Shown in pieces: positions 52,874-60,472 of a stretch of DNA of 64,000 nt. Each line of letters opens with the position of its first letter. The stretch's first letter is position 1. The stretch is from UBA9160 sp035489755 (GTDB lineage: Bacteria; Myxococcota_A; UBA9160): the NCBI GenBank assembly GCA_035489755.1, contig DATGZK010000018.1, positions 1-64,000 of the forward strand, written 5' to 3'. Made by a program: the position numbers and the translations under genes. The notes under the pieces are model-generated. The model made no database searches. It was not told the DNA's origin and saw only the letters and a program-made list of their open reading frames with translations.

Positions 52874-53452
52874 ATGGTACGATGGCAGCCGAAGGAGTTA
52901 TCGCAGTTGGTGACCCCCGAACACTGTCGACTGATGGCACGCTACAACCGCTGGATGAACGAAAAACTCTATACGCTGTCCGCCGGCCTCCCTGATGCGG
53001 AGCGCAAGAAGGATCGGCGCGCCTTCTTTCGCTCGATCCATGGAACGCTGAACCACCTTCTTTTGGGGGACCGCATCTGGCTCGGTCGCTTCGTCGGCCG
53101 CCCCTTCCAAGTAAAGTCGCTGGCAGAGGAGCTCTGCTCCGACTTCGACGAGCTTCGAGAGGAGCGTTCGCGAACCGACGACGAGATCGATGCATTTGTG
53201 GCGGGCCTCACCAGCGAGAAGCTCGCTGCTTCGTTTGCGTATCGCACGCTGGTCGACCCCCAGGAGCGCAGCACCCCGCTTTGGATCCTGACCACGCACT
53301 TCTTCAATCACCAGACCCACCACCGCGGGCAGCTTACGAACCTGCTCTCCCAGTGCGGGCTCGATCCGGGAATCACGGACCTCCTGTGGCTCCCCGACCA
53401 CCCGGACGCCTCGTCGCACGCTCGACCGGAAGGGGGGCATCGAGGTCGATGA
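52874..53452 (+). CDS. DinB/YfiT-type four-helix metalloprotein
   Basis: The 192-residue protein has HCRLMARYNRWMNEKLYTLS, then HGTLNHLLLGDRIWLGRFV (metal His) and HFFNHQTHHRGQLTNLLSQ (metal His pair), which is the DinB-like fold. Some members are bacillithiol or mycothiol transferases. The last 27 codons overlap antisense with the C-terminus of the Rieske gene by 80 bp. ATG 52874 begins the family's N-terminus. Confidence 0.88.
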   Translation: MVRWQPKELSQLVTPEHCRLMARYNRWMNEKLYTLSAGLPDAERKKDRRAFFRSIHGTLNHLLLGDRIWLGRFVGRPFQVKSLAEELCSDFDELREERSRTDDEIDAFVAGLTSEKLAASFAYRTLVDPQERSTPLWILTTHFFNHQTHHRGQLTNLLSQCGLDPGITDLLWLPDHPDASSHARPEGGHRGR

Positions 53453-53744
53453 AGAGGCTGCCTCCTTCGACTTTTACGGGGAACCGCGGAATGGGGAAAC
53501 CATCGTCGTCCCCGGGCCGGAAGCCGGTCCGCAGATCGAAGTCCCAGCCGTGGGCAGTACAAGTGACCACATGGCCCTCGACGATTCCCTCGGAGAGCGG
53601 ATGGCCGGCGTGGGGGCAGGCATTTTCGAGTGCGAAGAACTCGTTCCCCACGCGAAAGACGCCGACTTCGATGCCGCGCACGAGCACGCACAGTCCGGCG
53701 CCGGGCACCAGATCACGAGCCGAGCCCACGCGTACAAACGCCAT
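53373..53744 (-). CDS. Rieske 2Fe-2S ferredoxin
   Basis: The 123-residue protein has the Rieske cluster motifs CPHAGH (about residue 40) and CTAHGW (about 58), surrounded by NEFFALENA and FDLRTGFRPGDDDGFPIPRF. It is a small electron carrier, possibly for an oxygenase, such as those of PhyH or BVMO type elsewhere in the window (no direct link). ATG 53744 (MAFVRVGSARDL) is preferred to the longer open frame. Its 3' end overlaps the DinB gene by 80 bp tail to tail. Confidence 0.92.
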   Translation of the reverse strand: MAFVRVGSARDLVPGAGLCVLVRGIEVGVFRVGNEFFALENACPHAGHPLSEGIVEGHVVTCTAHGWDFDLRTGFRPGDDDGFPIPRFPVKVEGGSLFIDLDAPLPVERATRRPGGRGATGGP

Positions 53745-53809
53745 CGCGTCTCCACCCTGGCCCGAGCCGGCCAGCGCACTCCAGGTCACGTTATCCTGTC
53801 GGTTGGCAG

Positions 53810-54769
53810 ATGACGACGGCGCCGCCCGACCTTCTCGCACTCCGAGATGCTGCAAAGCGCATTGCCCACTTTGCGCATCGCACGCCTGTGGCGACTTGCG
53901 CGACGCTCGACCGCATGGCGGGTCTCGAGCTCTTCTTCAAGTGCGAGCATCTCCAAAAAACGGGCGCGTTTAAGTTCCGCGGGGCGTGCAATGCCGTCTT
54001 CAAGCTTCCCGCCGAGCTTGCGGCGCGCGGTGTGGTCACCCACAGCTCGGGAAACCACGCAGGGGCGATCGCGCTCGCGGCGCGACTGCGCGGAATCCCC
54101 GCACACGTGGTGATGCCGAAAACCGCCTCGGCGGCGAAACGGCGCGCGGTCGAGGAGTACGGTGCGCGGATTGTCGAGTGCGAGCCCACCCAGGAGGCAC
54201 GCGAAACAACCGCCGCCGCCGTCGTGCGGGAAACCCGTGGCGCTCTCCTCCCGCCCTACGACCATCCCGACGTGATTGCGGGCCAGGGAACCTGCGCCCT
54301 CGAGCTGCTCGAGCAGGTACCGCGGCTCGACGCGATCGTTGCGCCGATCGGCGGAGGGGGGCTCGTTTCCGGCGTGTGCATTGCTGCACAGGGGGTCTCG
54401 CCGGGCATCCGGGTGTTCGCTGCCGAGCCGAAGGCGGCCGATGATGCGGCGCGCTCCAAGGCGGCAAACCGGCTCGTTCTCCACACCGGGCCTGTCCGGA
54501 CGACCGCCGACGGGCTGCTCACGAGCCTCGGCGAGCTGACCTGGCCGTTCGTGCGGGACTGCGTGGAAGCGGTTGTCGTCGTGACCGAGGAGGAGATTGT
54601 GCAAGCCATGCGACTGCTGTGGGAGCGCGCGAAGCTTCTTGTCGAACCGAGTTCCGCGGTCGCGCTTGCCGCGGTCCTTTGTGACGAATTTCGCAAGCAG
54701 TACGGTCTGCGCCGTGTCGGCATTGTGCTCTCCGGAGGAAACGTCGACTTGGAACGCCTCCCTTTTTGA
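53810..54769 (+). CDS. Threonine/serine dehydratase (fold-type II PLP enzyme)
   Basis: The 319-residue enzyme has the PLP Lys in KTGAFKFRGACNAV (about residue 51) and the phosphate loop PIGGGGLVSG. A C-terminal LSGGNVDLERL closes it. It lacks the regulatory ACT domain of IlvA, so it is the short catabolic or serine-racemase-like type. ATG 53810 is preceded by GGTTGGCAG. It is upstream of the VOC gene but 155 bp away. Confidence 0.9.
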   Translation: MTTAPPDLLALRDAAKRIAHFAHRTPVATCATLDRMAGLELFFKCEHLQKTGAFKFRGACNAVFKLPAELAARGVVTHSSGNHAGAIALAARLRGIPAHVVMPKTASAAKRRAVEEYGARIVECEPTQEARETTAAAVVRETRGALLPPYDHPDVIAGQGTCALELLEQVPRLDAIVAPIGGGGLVSGVCIAAQGVSPGIRVFAAEPKAADDAARSKAANRLVLHTGPVRTTADGLLTSLGELTWPFVRDCVEAVVVVTEEEIVQAMRLLWERAKLLVEPSSAVALAAVLCDEFRKQYGLRRVGIVLSGGNVDLERLPF

Positions 54770-54924
54770 GCGGGTCTCTCTACACCGGCGGGAGCGTCCC
54801 GCGCCGGCTGAGATCGCCGCTCTCCGTGAATCGGTCGGGTGGGAGGGGCAGGAGAGCGACGATCCCGCGGCCTGAGACCGGAAGCGTTTCCCGCGGTGCG
54901 TCTTTGCGGTGGGCGAGGAGATCC

Positions 54925-55305
54925 ATGAACCTGAACCAGGTGACAATCGCAGTGACCGACCTCACGCGCTCGATTCAATTCTATGAAATGCTTGGGTTAC
55001 GCCGCATCGTGCAAAGCGATCGCTATGCGCGTTTCGTGTGTCCAGAGGGCGGTTCGACCTTCTCACTCGAGGTCGTCGGCGCCGTGCCCGCCGGCTTCCC
55101 CGCGGTCGTCTACTTCGAGTGCCTTGAGCTCGACGAGACCGTGCAAGCTCTCAAGAACCGAGGCATGCGGTTCGACTCGGAGCCGCGCGATGAGGCGTGG
55201 CTTTGGCGCGAAGCACGCCTGCGAGATCCCGACGGCCACCCCCTGTGTCTCTACTTTGCGGGGGAGAACCGGCTCAGCCCGCCCTGGCGCATCAAGAACG
55301 CGTAG
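54925..55305 (+). CDS. VOC (glyoxalase/bleomycin resistance) family protein
   Basis: The 126-residue protein has LNQVTIAVTDLTRSIQFYEM at the start and ARLRDPDGHPLCLYFAGENR at the end, with YFECLELDETVQALKNRGM between: two betaalphabetabetabeta units typical of VOC proteins. Metal-binding residues are plausible but substrate unknown. GAGGAGATCC precedes ATG 54925. It overlaps the convergent cbiX by 14 bp. Confidence 0.88.
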   Translation: MNLNQVTIAVTDLTRSIQFYEMLGLRRIVQSDRYARFVCPEGGSTFSLEVVGAVPAGFPAVVYFECLELDETVQALKNRGMRFDSEPRDEAWLWREARLRDPDGHPLCLYFAGENRLSPPWRIKNA

Positions 55306-55669
55306 CCTCCGCTTCGAGGACTCGTTCGAGCACGACCTCGACAAGCTTTTCGTGCACCCCGAGCGCCCGAGCGATCCGCAGCGTCACGTGCGGGGTGTCT
55401 GCCAGTGCGGCCTGCGCAAGGCGCGGAATGTCGTCCGTCGAGTGGCTCCCCGGCGCAAGGAAATAGGGATGGACGACAATCTCCGTCGCTCCCTTCGCAA
55501 CGCACGCCGCAATCCCCTGGGCGACCGTCGGCTCCGCGAGCTCCATGTGAGCGAAAGCAACGATCCGGTCGGGAAGTCGCGTGCGCAGCCGCCCGGCGAG
55601 CTCTTCAAGCACCGCATTGGCGTCGCTGCGCCGGCTGCCGTGATCGATGAGGAGAACCGCCCGCCTCAC
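55292..55669 (-). CDS. Short CbiX/SirB-type chelatase
   Basis: The 125-residue protein has VLLIDHGSRRSDANAVLEEL, FAHMELAEPTVAQGI and IVVHPYFLAPGSHSTDDIP, the two His-containing motifs of sirohydrochlorin cobalto/ferrochelatases. Its length is that of a single CbiX unit, as in archaeal CbiXS or SirB. It could insert Fe into sirohydrochlorin (sirohaem) or Co for cobamide. GTG 55669 overlaps the preceding stop (GTGA), so it is translated together with the cystathionine gamma-synthase gene. Confidence 0.88.
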   Translation of the reverse strand: MRRAVLLIDHGSRRSDANAVLEELAGRLRTRLPDRIVAFAHMELAEPTVAQGIAACVAKGATEIVVHPYFLAPGSHSTDDIPRLAQAALADTPHVTLRIARALGVHEKLVEVVLERVLEAEATRS

Positions 55670-56826
55670 TTCACCGCGCGCGCTGCCGCGAGGGCCTGAT
55701 CGAGATCCGCACAAAGGTCGTCGGGATCTTCGAGACCGACGGAAAGGCGCACGGTCGCCTCGCTAATGCCCTTGCGTCGTTTCTCCTCGGGAGGAAATGC
55801 GGCATGACTCATGAGCCAGGGATAGCCGACCAGCGACTCGACGCCGCCCAGGCTCTCGCCGAGCGCAAACAGCTCGAGGGCCTCGCAGAACGCGCGCGCG
55901 GCCCGCGCGCCGCCCGCCAGATCGAGCGTCACGATGCCGCCCCAGCCGCGCATCTGCCGCCTCGCCACGGCATGACCCGGATGGTCGGCGAACCCAGGCC
56001 AGCACACGCTTGCAACCTCGGGACGACCCCGGAGGTGCTCCGCGACCCGCGAGGCACCTTTTTCGTGCTGGCGCATCCGGACCGCCAGCGTCTTCACACC
56101 CCGGAGCGTAAGCCAAGCATCCCAGGGGCCGGGAACCCCGCCCGTCGCATTCTGCGCGAACTTGAGCTGTTGATAGAGCTCCTCGTCGTTGACCACGATG
56201 GCGCCGCCCACGACGTCGGAGTGACCCCCGATGTACTTCGTCGTGGAATGGAGCGTGACGTGCGCTCCAAGGGCGAGCGGGTTCTGCAGGTAGGGAGTCG
56301 CAAACGTGTTGTCGACCACGAGGAGCGCGCCGTGCTGGCGCGCGATCTGCGCGCACGCCGCCACGTCCACGATCCGCAACAAAGGGTTCGTCGGCGTCTC
56401 GATCCATACGATCCGTGTGGCCGGCTCCATCGCCTTTGCCACCTCTTCTGGGCGGGTCGCGTCGACGAAGCTGAAACGAATGGCGTAGCGGGGAAGGACG
56501 CGCGTAAAAAGCCGGTAGCTTCCCCCGTACAGGTCATCGGCCACGACGACGTGGTCTCCTGCCGACACGACCTGCATCGCGCCCGTCACCGCCGCCATGC
56601 CCGATGCATACGCCAGCGCGAAGCGGCCGCCCTCGAGGGCAGCGAGGCAGGTCTCGAGGGCCGTGCGCGTCGGATTGCCGCTGCGCGAGTACGCGAATCC
56701 CTTGTTCCGATCGACCGCATCGTGGGTGAAGGTCACCGTCTGGTAGACCGGCGTGATGGTCGCCCCTGTGGCGATGTCCGGCTCCTGCCCGGCATGGATC
56801 GCCAAGGTTTCAAACTTTCGGTTCAC
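55666..56826 (-). CDS. Cystathionine gamma-synthase-like PLP enzyme (Cys/Met metabolism)
   Basis: The 386-residue enzyme has the Cys/Met-metabolism PLP signature: AYSRSGNPTRTALETCLAAL, VVADDLYGGSYRLF, TPTNPLLRIVDVA, and the PLP Lys in LHSTTKYIGGHSDVVGGAIV. MetB, MetC and O-acetylhomoserine sulfhydrylase cannot be separated with certainty; the lack of long inserts favours cystathionine synthase/lyase. GTG 56826 overlaps the luciferase-like gene's stop by GTGA. The cbiX and ferredoxin neighbours suggest a sulfur-assimilation context (sirohaem plus Cys/Met). Confidence 0.92.
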   Translation of the reverse strand: MNRKFETLAIHAGQEPDIATGATITPVYQTVTFTHDAVDRNKGFAYSRSGNPTRTALETCLAALEGGRFALAYASGMAAVTGAMQVVSAGDHVVVADDLYGGSYRLFTRVLPRYAIRFSFVDATRPEEVAKAMEPATRIVWIETPTNPLLRIVDVAACAQIARQHGALLVVDNTFATPYLQNPLALGAHVTLHSTTKYIGGHSDVVGGAIVVNDEELYQQLKFAQNATGGVPGPWDAWLTLRGVKTLAVRMRQHEKGASRVAEHLRGRPEVASVCWPGFADHPGHAVARRQMRGWGGIVTLDLAGGARAARAFCEALELFALGESLGGVESLVGYPWLMSHAAFPPEEKRRKGISEATVRLSVGLEDPDDLCADLDQALAAARAVK

Positions 56827-57767
56827 TGTCGGGCGAGCTCCGCCAAGACTTCGTAGGTACGCTCGAACGACGCCTTGGCGTCGGGCCCGTACGGGAACAG
56901 TGCGGCGTTGAGGTCGGTGACTCCCGCTGCGGCCAGTGCCTCGATCTGCCGTTCGACCTCGCGAGCATCTCCGGCGACGGCGACATCTCCGGGCCCTTTC
57001 GCGCCTTCGAGGTCCAGCATCGCGCGATAGGAAGGGAGCTGGCCGTAGATCGCGAAAGACTTCGATGCTGCCTCGCGCGCGCCTGCGGCGTCCGAGGTCA
57101 CCACGACGGGAAGGCCGCACACGATGCGTGGCGAATCCTTGCGTCCTGCAGCACGTGCGGCGGCGTGCATCTGCGGTGCCAGTGTCTCCCCGATCGTACG
57201 CCGGCCCGCCATCCAGGTGATCGTTCCGTCGGCAAGGGTCGCGGCAATTTTGCGCATCCGGGGGCCGAGTCCGCCGATCAGCACGGGAAACGGCCGGGCG
57301 CTAGCGATCTGTAGAGCTGCGTTCACGCGATAGCACTGGCCTTGAAACGCCACCTTGCCCGTCTCGACCAGCGCTTTCACGACGCGGACATACTCTTCAA
57401 CGTGTTGGGCGACTTTGTCGAAGGACAGGCCCAGCATGTTCTCGATCACGACTTTGTGGCTCGGACCGAGGCCGAGCACAAAGCGTCCCCCCGTGGCGGC
57501 TGCCGTGGAGAGGGCTTGCTGGGCCATGTAAAAGGGATGCCGGGAGAAGGTCGGAACCACGGCGGTGCCAAGCTCGATGGAGCGTGTACGGGAACCGGCG
57601 AGGGCCAGAAGCGTCATTGCGTCGAACGAGAAGATGTTGGGCACCCACGCCGTCTTGAAGCCGGCGGCCTCGGCTCTAGAAAATTGCTGGACGGACGCTT
57701 CGAGCGCCGCAGTCGCGCCCTCACCGCCGAGATCGCCGAGTGAGATACCGATCCGGATCCCCTTCAT
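56823..57767 (-). CDS. Luciferase-like monooxygenase (LLM), F420-type
   Basis: The 314-residue TIM-barrel protein has GFKTAWVPNIFSFDAMTLLAL, TRSIELGTAVVPTFSRHPF and LGLGPSHKVVIENMLGLSF, matching LLM class oxidoreductases that often use F420. PVLIGGLGPRMRKIAATLADG is typical for the C-terminal half. ATG 57767 has GAAAGG upstream. It lies 19 bp after the ferredoxin gene, so electrons may come from that protein, but this is inference. Substrate unknown. Confidence 0.9.
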   Translation of the reverse strand: MKGIRIGISLGDLGGEGATAALEASVQQFSRAEAAGFKTAWVPNIFSFDAMTLLALAGSRTRSIELGTAVVPTFSRHPFYMAQQALSTAAATGGRFVLGLGPSHKVVIENMLGLSFDKVAQHVEEYVRVVKALVETGKVAFQGQCYRVNAALQIASARPFPVLIGGLGPRMRKIAATLADGTITWMAGRRTIGETLAPQMHAAARAAGRKDSPRIVCGLPVVVTSDAAGAREAASKSFAIYGQLPSYRAMLDLEGAKGPGDVAVAGDAREVERQIEALAAAGVTDLNAALFPYGPDAKASFERTYEVLAELARQ

Positions 57768-57786
57768 TGCCTTTCCTTTCCGGCCG

Positions 57787-58077
57787 TCACCAGTAGCTCG
57801 CGGTGACGTCCACATCGCCTGTCGGGACCACCTGACATGCGAGGCGCAGCTCCGGCGCCACACGGTTGCGTCGTTTGGCTTGACTCTCGCGCTGGGTCTC
57901 CGGTGCGATGCCGTCGCCGCCGCGCAGGACGAGCACCGCGCAGCGGCCGCACAGGCCCTCGCCACTGCAGGCTTGCGCGATCGGGAGCCCCGCTGCGCGC
58001 GCGGCTTCGAGCAAATTCGTTCCGGGCGTCACGCGGAGGGTCCGGCCGGAAGGGAGGAAACGCACCTGGGGGTCCAC
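57787..58077 (-). CDS. 2Fe-2S plant-type ferredoxin
   Basis: The 96-residue protein has VRFLPSGRTLRVTPGTNLLE, the cluster loop CSGEGLCGRC (about residues 37-46) and the final cluster Cys in LRLACQVVPTGDV (about 80), as in plant/adrenodoxin-type ferredoxins. GTG 58077 with TAGGAA before it is the best start. It is the first gene of the four-gene operon with LLM, Cys/Met enzyme and CbiX. Confidence 0.9.
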   Translation of the reverse strand: MDPQVRFLPSGRTLRVTPGTNLLEAARAAGLPIAQACSGEGLCGRCAVLVLRGGDGIAPETQRESQAKRRNRVAPELRLACQVVPTGDVDVTASYW

Positions 58078-58130
58078 GTTCCTATTGTACCCGGTTGAAC
58101 CGGTCCCAGCCTCTTCGATACCCTGCGCCC

Positions 58131-58856
58131 ATGCCCACCTCGGCAATCCTCGTGATCGGCAACGAGATTCTCTCGGGCAAAGTCGTCGATACGAACTCCC
58201 CTTTTCTGTGCCGCGAACTGCGAGTTCTCGGTGTCGACGTCGAACGCATCCACGTGATCCCGGACGTGGTCGAGACGATCGCCCAAAACGTGCGGGAGAT
58301 GAGCGAGAGCCACGATTTCGTCTTCACCTCCGGCGGCGTCGGTCCGACCCATGACGATCTCACCATGGATGGGGTCGCCCTGGCCTTCCGTCAGCCCCTC
58401 GAGCTGAACAAGTCTGTGGCGGAGCGGATTGAGCGGGCACAGGGTCATCCGCCCAATGACAGCCAACTCAAGATGGCTTTCTTGCCCACCGGAGCCGTCC
58501 TGATCGACTCCGGGGATCTGTGGTTCCCCGTGATCGTGGTTAAGAACGTGCACATCTTCCCTGGTATCCCCGAGCTGCTGCGCAAGAAGTTTTTGTCTGT
58601 TCGCGAGCGTTTCCGCGGTGTGCCGTTTCAGCTGAAGCGGGTCTTCCTGATGCAGCGTGAAAGCGACATCGCCCATTATCTGAACGAGACGCTCTCCGAG
58701 TTCCCGGATCTCTTGATGGGCTCGTACCCCCGTACCGGAGAAGGGACCTATCACGTCATGGTGACGCTCGAATCGCGGGATCCCGTGTATCTCGGGCGTG
58801 CCCTGGACGCGCTCCTCGCGCGACTGCCCGCCGAAGCGGTGCAGAAGGTCGAGTGA
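58131..58856 (+). CDS. CinA N-terminal / MoaB-like molybdopterin-binding domain protein
   Basis: The 241-residue protein has the domain VIGNEILSGKVVDTNSPFLC, VFTSGGVGPTHDDLT and LPTGAVLIDS, typical of COG1058 (CinA-N/MogA-like). It lacks the C-terminal nicotinamide deamidase part of full CinA. Known relatives are pyrophosphatases for ADP-ribose or are involved in molybdopterin chemistry; which applies here is unclear. It is divergent from the ferredoxin gene by 53 bp. The next gene starts just downstream in another frame. Confidence 0.88.
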   Translation: MPTSAILVIGNEILSGKVVDTNSPFLCRELRVLGVDVERIHVIPDVVETIAQNVREMSESHDFVFTSGGVGPTHDDLTMDGVALAFRQPLELNKSVAERIERAQGHPPNDSQLKMAFLPTGAVLIDSGDLWFPVIVVKNVHIFPGIPELLRKKFLSVRERFRGVPFQLKRVFLMQRESDIAHYLNETLSEFPDLLMGSYPRTGEGTYHVMVTLESRDPVYLGRALDALLARLPAEAVQKVE

Positions 58857-58916
58857 CTGGATCCCGGGATCCAGAACCCCCTGGCACGCCTCCTTGCGTA
58901 TGGCCACCCTGCGTGG

Positions 58917-59297
58917 ATGGTGGGTTCGGTCCTCCTTGCAGGCTTGGCCCTGCGTGCAGGCTTGGCCTTGCGACGCGCGCGTCTTGGCGAGGGGCGCAGG
59001 GCGCCCGGCGCGCGCGCGCGCCATTTGCGCCTCGCAAAGCCCGCGGTGGTCGTTGTGCTCGTGGGCTTTGTGGGTGGACCGCTCTCCATGTTCTTCCTGC
59101 GCGACCGCACTCCTTTCACGACGCTGCATGCGCTCCTCGGTACGCTCGCAGCGTCGCTTTTTGTGGCGGCAGCTGTGCTGGGGCACCGGATCGAAGAGGG
59201 AACATCCCGGGCGGCCGATGCGCATGGGATGCTCGGTGTAGCCGCCTTCCTCGCAGCAGTCGGGGCGGCCATCGCGGGCTTCGTACTCCTCCCCTGA
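58917..59297 (+). CDS. Small multi-helix membrane protein (DUF4079-like)
   Basis: The reading from ATG 58917 gives 126 residues with four hydrophobic helices (VGSVLLAGLALRAGLALRR, VVVVLVGFVGGPLSMFFL, LHALLGTLAASLFVAAAVLG, GVAAFLAAVGAAIAGFVLL). The pattern resembles DUF4079 quinone-related membrane proteins. In-frame sequence upstream, right after the preceding stop (CTG 58857), reads LDPGIQNPLARLLAYGHPAW, which looks like the family's N-terminus. The true start may be a rare CTG or a TTG-type codon. Confidence 0.7.
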   Translation: MVGSVLLAGLALRAGLALRRARLGEGRRAPGARARHLRLAKPAVVVVLVGFVGGPLSMFFLRDRTPFTTLHALLGTLAASLFVAAAVLGHRIEEGTSRAADAHGMLGVAAFLAAVGAAIAGFVLLP

Positions 59298-59396
59298 CTC
59301 AAGATCGCGAGCCTGCCGAGCCCCTCAAGAAGGCAGGAGAAGACGTCCGGAGACGTGGGCTTTGCGCTTTCGGTCTTTACGCCGCGAAAAGCGCGC

Positions 59397-60449
59397 TCAG
59401 TGATCGTGCCGGTGGTGAAGATCGGGGCGATGCGGGTGTGCATGCGCAAGCGGCTTGTGACGGTGCCAGTGCGAGTGACGGAGCCAAGGATTCCCACCGG
59501 GATGCGTGTGAAGATGATGTCCGTCGTCGTGCCGGTGACTGTGCGTGTGCTCGATTCCTTGATGAGCGTGGGGGTGTTCGTGCCGGTCGCGCAAGACGAG
59601 CGTCACCGAGAGCGCAAATACAACGGACGCTACCGCGTGTCGTAAGCCAAAAGGCTCCCCCAACGTGGCCACGGAAAGCGCCGCGCCCAAAAACGGCGCG
59701 CTCGCGAAAAGGGCCTGTGCCCTGGTCGCGCCGAGATCTTGGGAGGCCGCAATGTGGAGCGCGATGCTGGCCCCATAGGAGAGCGCACCCACACCCAGCG
59801 CCGCGATCACCGGTAAAGATGCAAGGTGCGATGGCTCGAGCGCGAATCCGAGGAGCAGATTGGCGCCCCCGGCGACCAGGCCCTTCCAGAGCGTGCTCTG
59901 CGCAGGAGAGAGCCCATCCACGAGCGCCGTCCACTGGTTGTCGAAACCCCAGCACACACACGCCCCTGCCACGAGCCCGCCGGCGCTGATGCCGGGCCAG
60001 CCGCCGCCGGCTGCAAGCAGCGCGCCCGCAGCGACGGCACCCCCCACGCCGAACCAGCCTTGGCGGTGGAGGTGTTCGCCGAAAAACGCAACGCCAAGCA
60101 GCGCCGTCGCGGCGAGCTCGAGATTCAGCCATAAGGACACCGCGCTCGCACTCTCGCGTTGAAGGGCGAGCAGCAGGAGGACAGGCGCCACGACGCCGCC
60201 CGCGACAATGGCGCCCGCGAGATGCCGCCGGCTCGCGCGCCTGTCATGTACCTCGGTGTCCCCCGGAGTGGCGCGGTTGCGCCCGTACAGCACACCCGGC
60301 AGCACGCCGAGGGCGGCGCCGAGATAGAGCAGGCCGGCGAGGGTAAGAGGTGGGAGGTCTCGAAGCAGCACTCTGCCGGCCGGGGCGGCGACGCTGAAGA
60401 GGAGGGCCGAGCAGAGGGCGAGAAGGGTTGCGCGGCGCGGGAGCGGCAT
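59397..60449 (-). CDS. EamA/DMT transporter with a long His-rich tail
   Basis: The 350-residue protein has about ten hydrophobic helices in two EamA repeats, then a soluble tail of about 64 residues (287-350) with 23 His in clusters such as HEHPHAHQ, HTHSHRH and HRHKPLAHAHPH. Such tails bind Zn, Ni or Co and occur in ZIP, CDF and CbiM/NikM-linked proteins. Here it suggests metal transport or metal sensing by a DMT-family carrier, which is unusual. ATG 60449 is used. It lies 23 bp after the aroC stop, so it may be co-transcribed with aroC. Confidence 0.88.
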   Translation of the reverse strand: MPLPRRATLLALCSALLFSVAAPAGRVLLRDLPPLTLAGLLYLGAALGVLPGVLYGRNRATPGDTEVHDRRASRRHLAGAIVAGGVVAPVLLLLALQRESASAVSLWLNLELAATALLGVAFFGEHLHRQGWFGVGGAVAAGALLAAGGGWPGISAGGLVAGACVCWGFDNQWTALVDGLSPAQSTLWKGLVAGGANLLLGFALEPSHLASLPVIAALGVGALSYGASIALHIAASQDLGATRAQALFASAPFLGAALSVATLGEPFGLRHAVASVVFALSVTLVLRDRHEHPHAHQGIEHTHSHRHDDGHHLHTHPGGNPWLRHSHWHRHKPLAHAHPHRPDLHHRHDH

Positions 60450-60472
60450 CACACGCCTGGCGCCGCCCTTCC

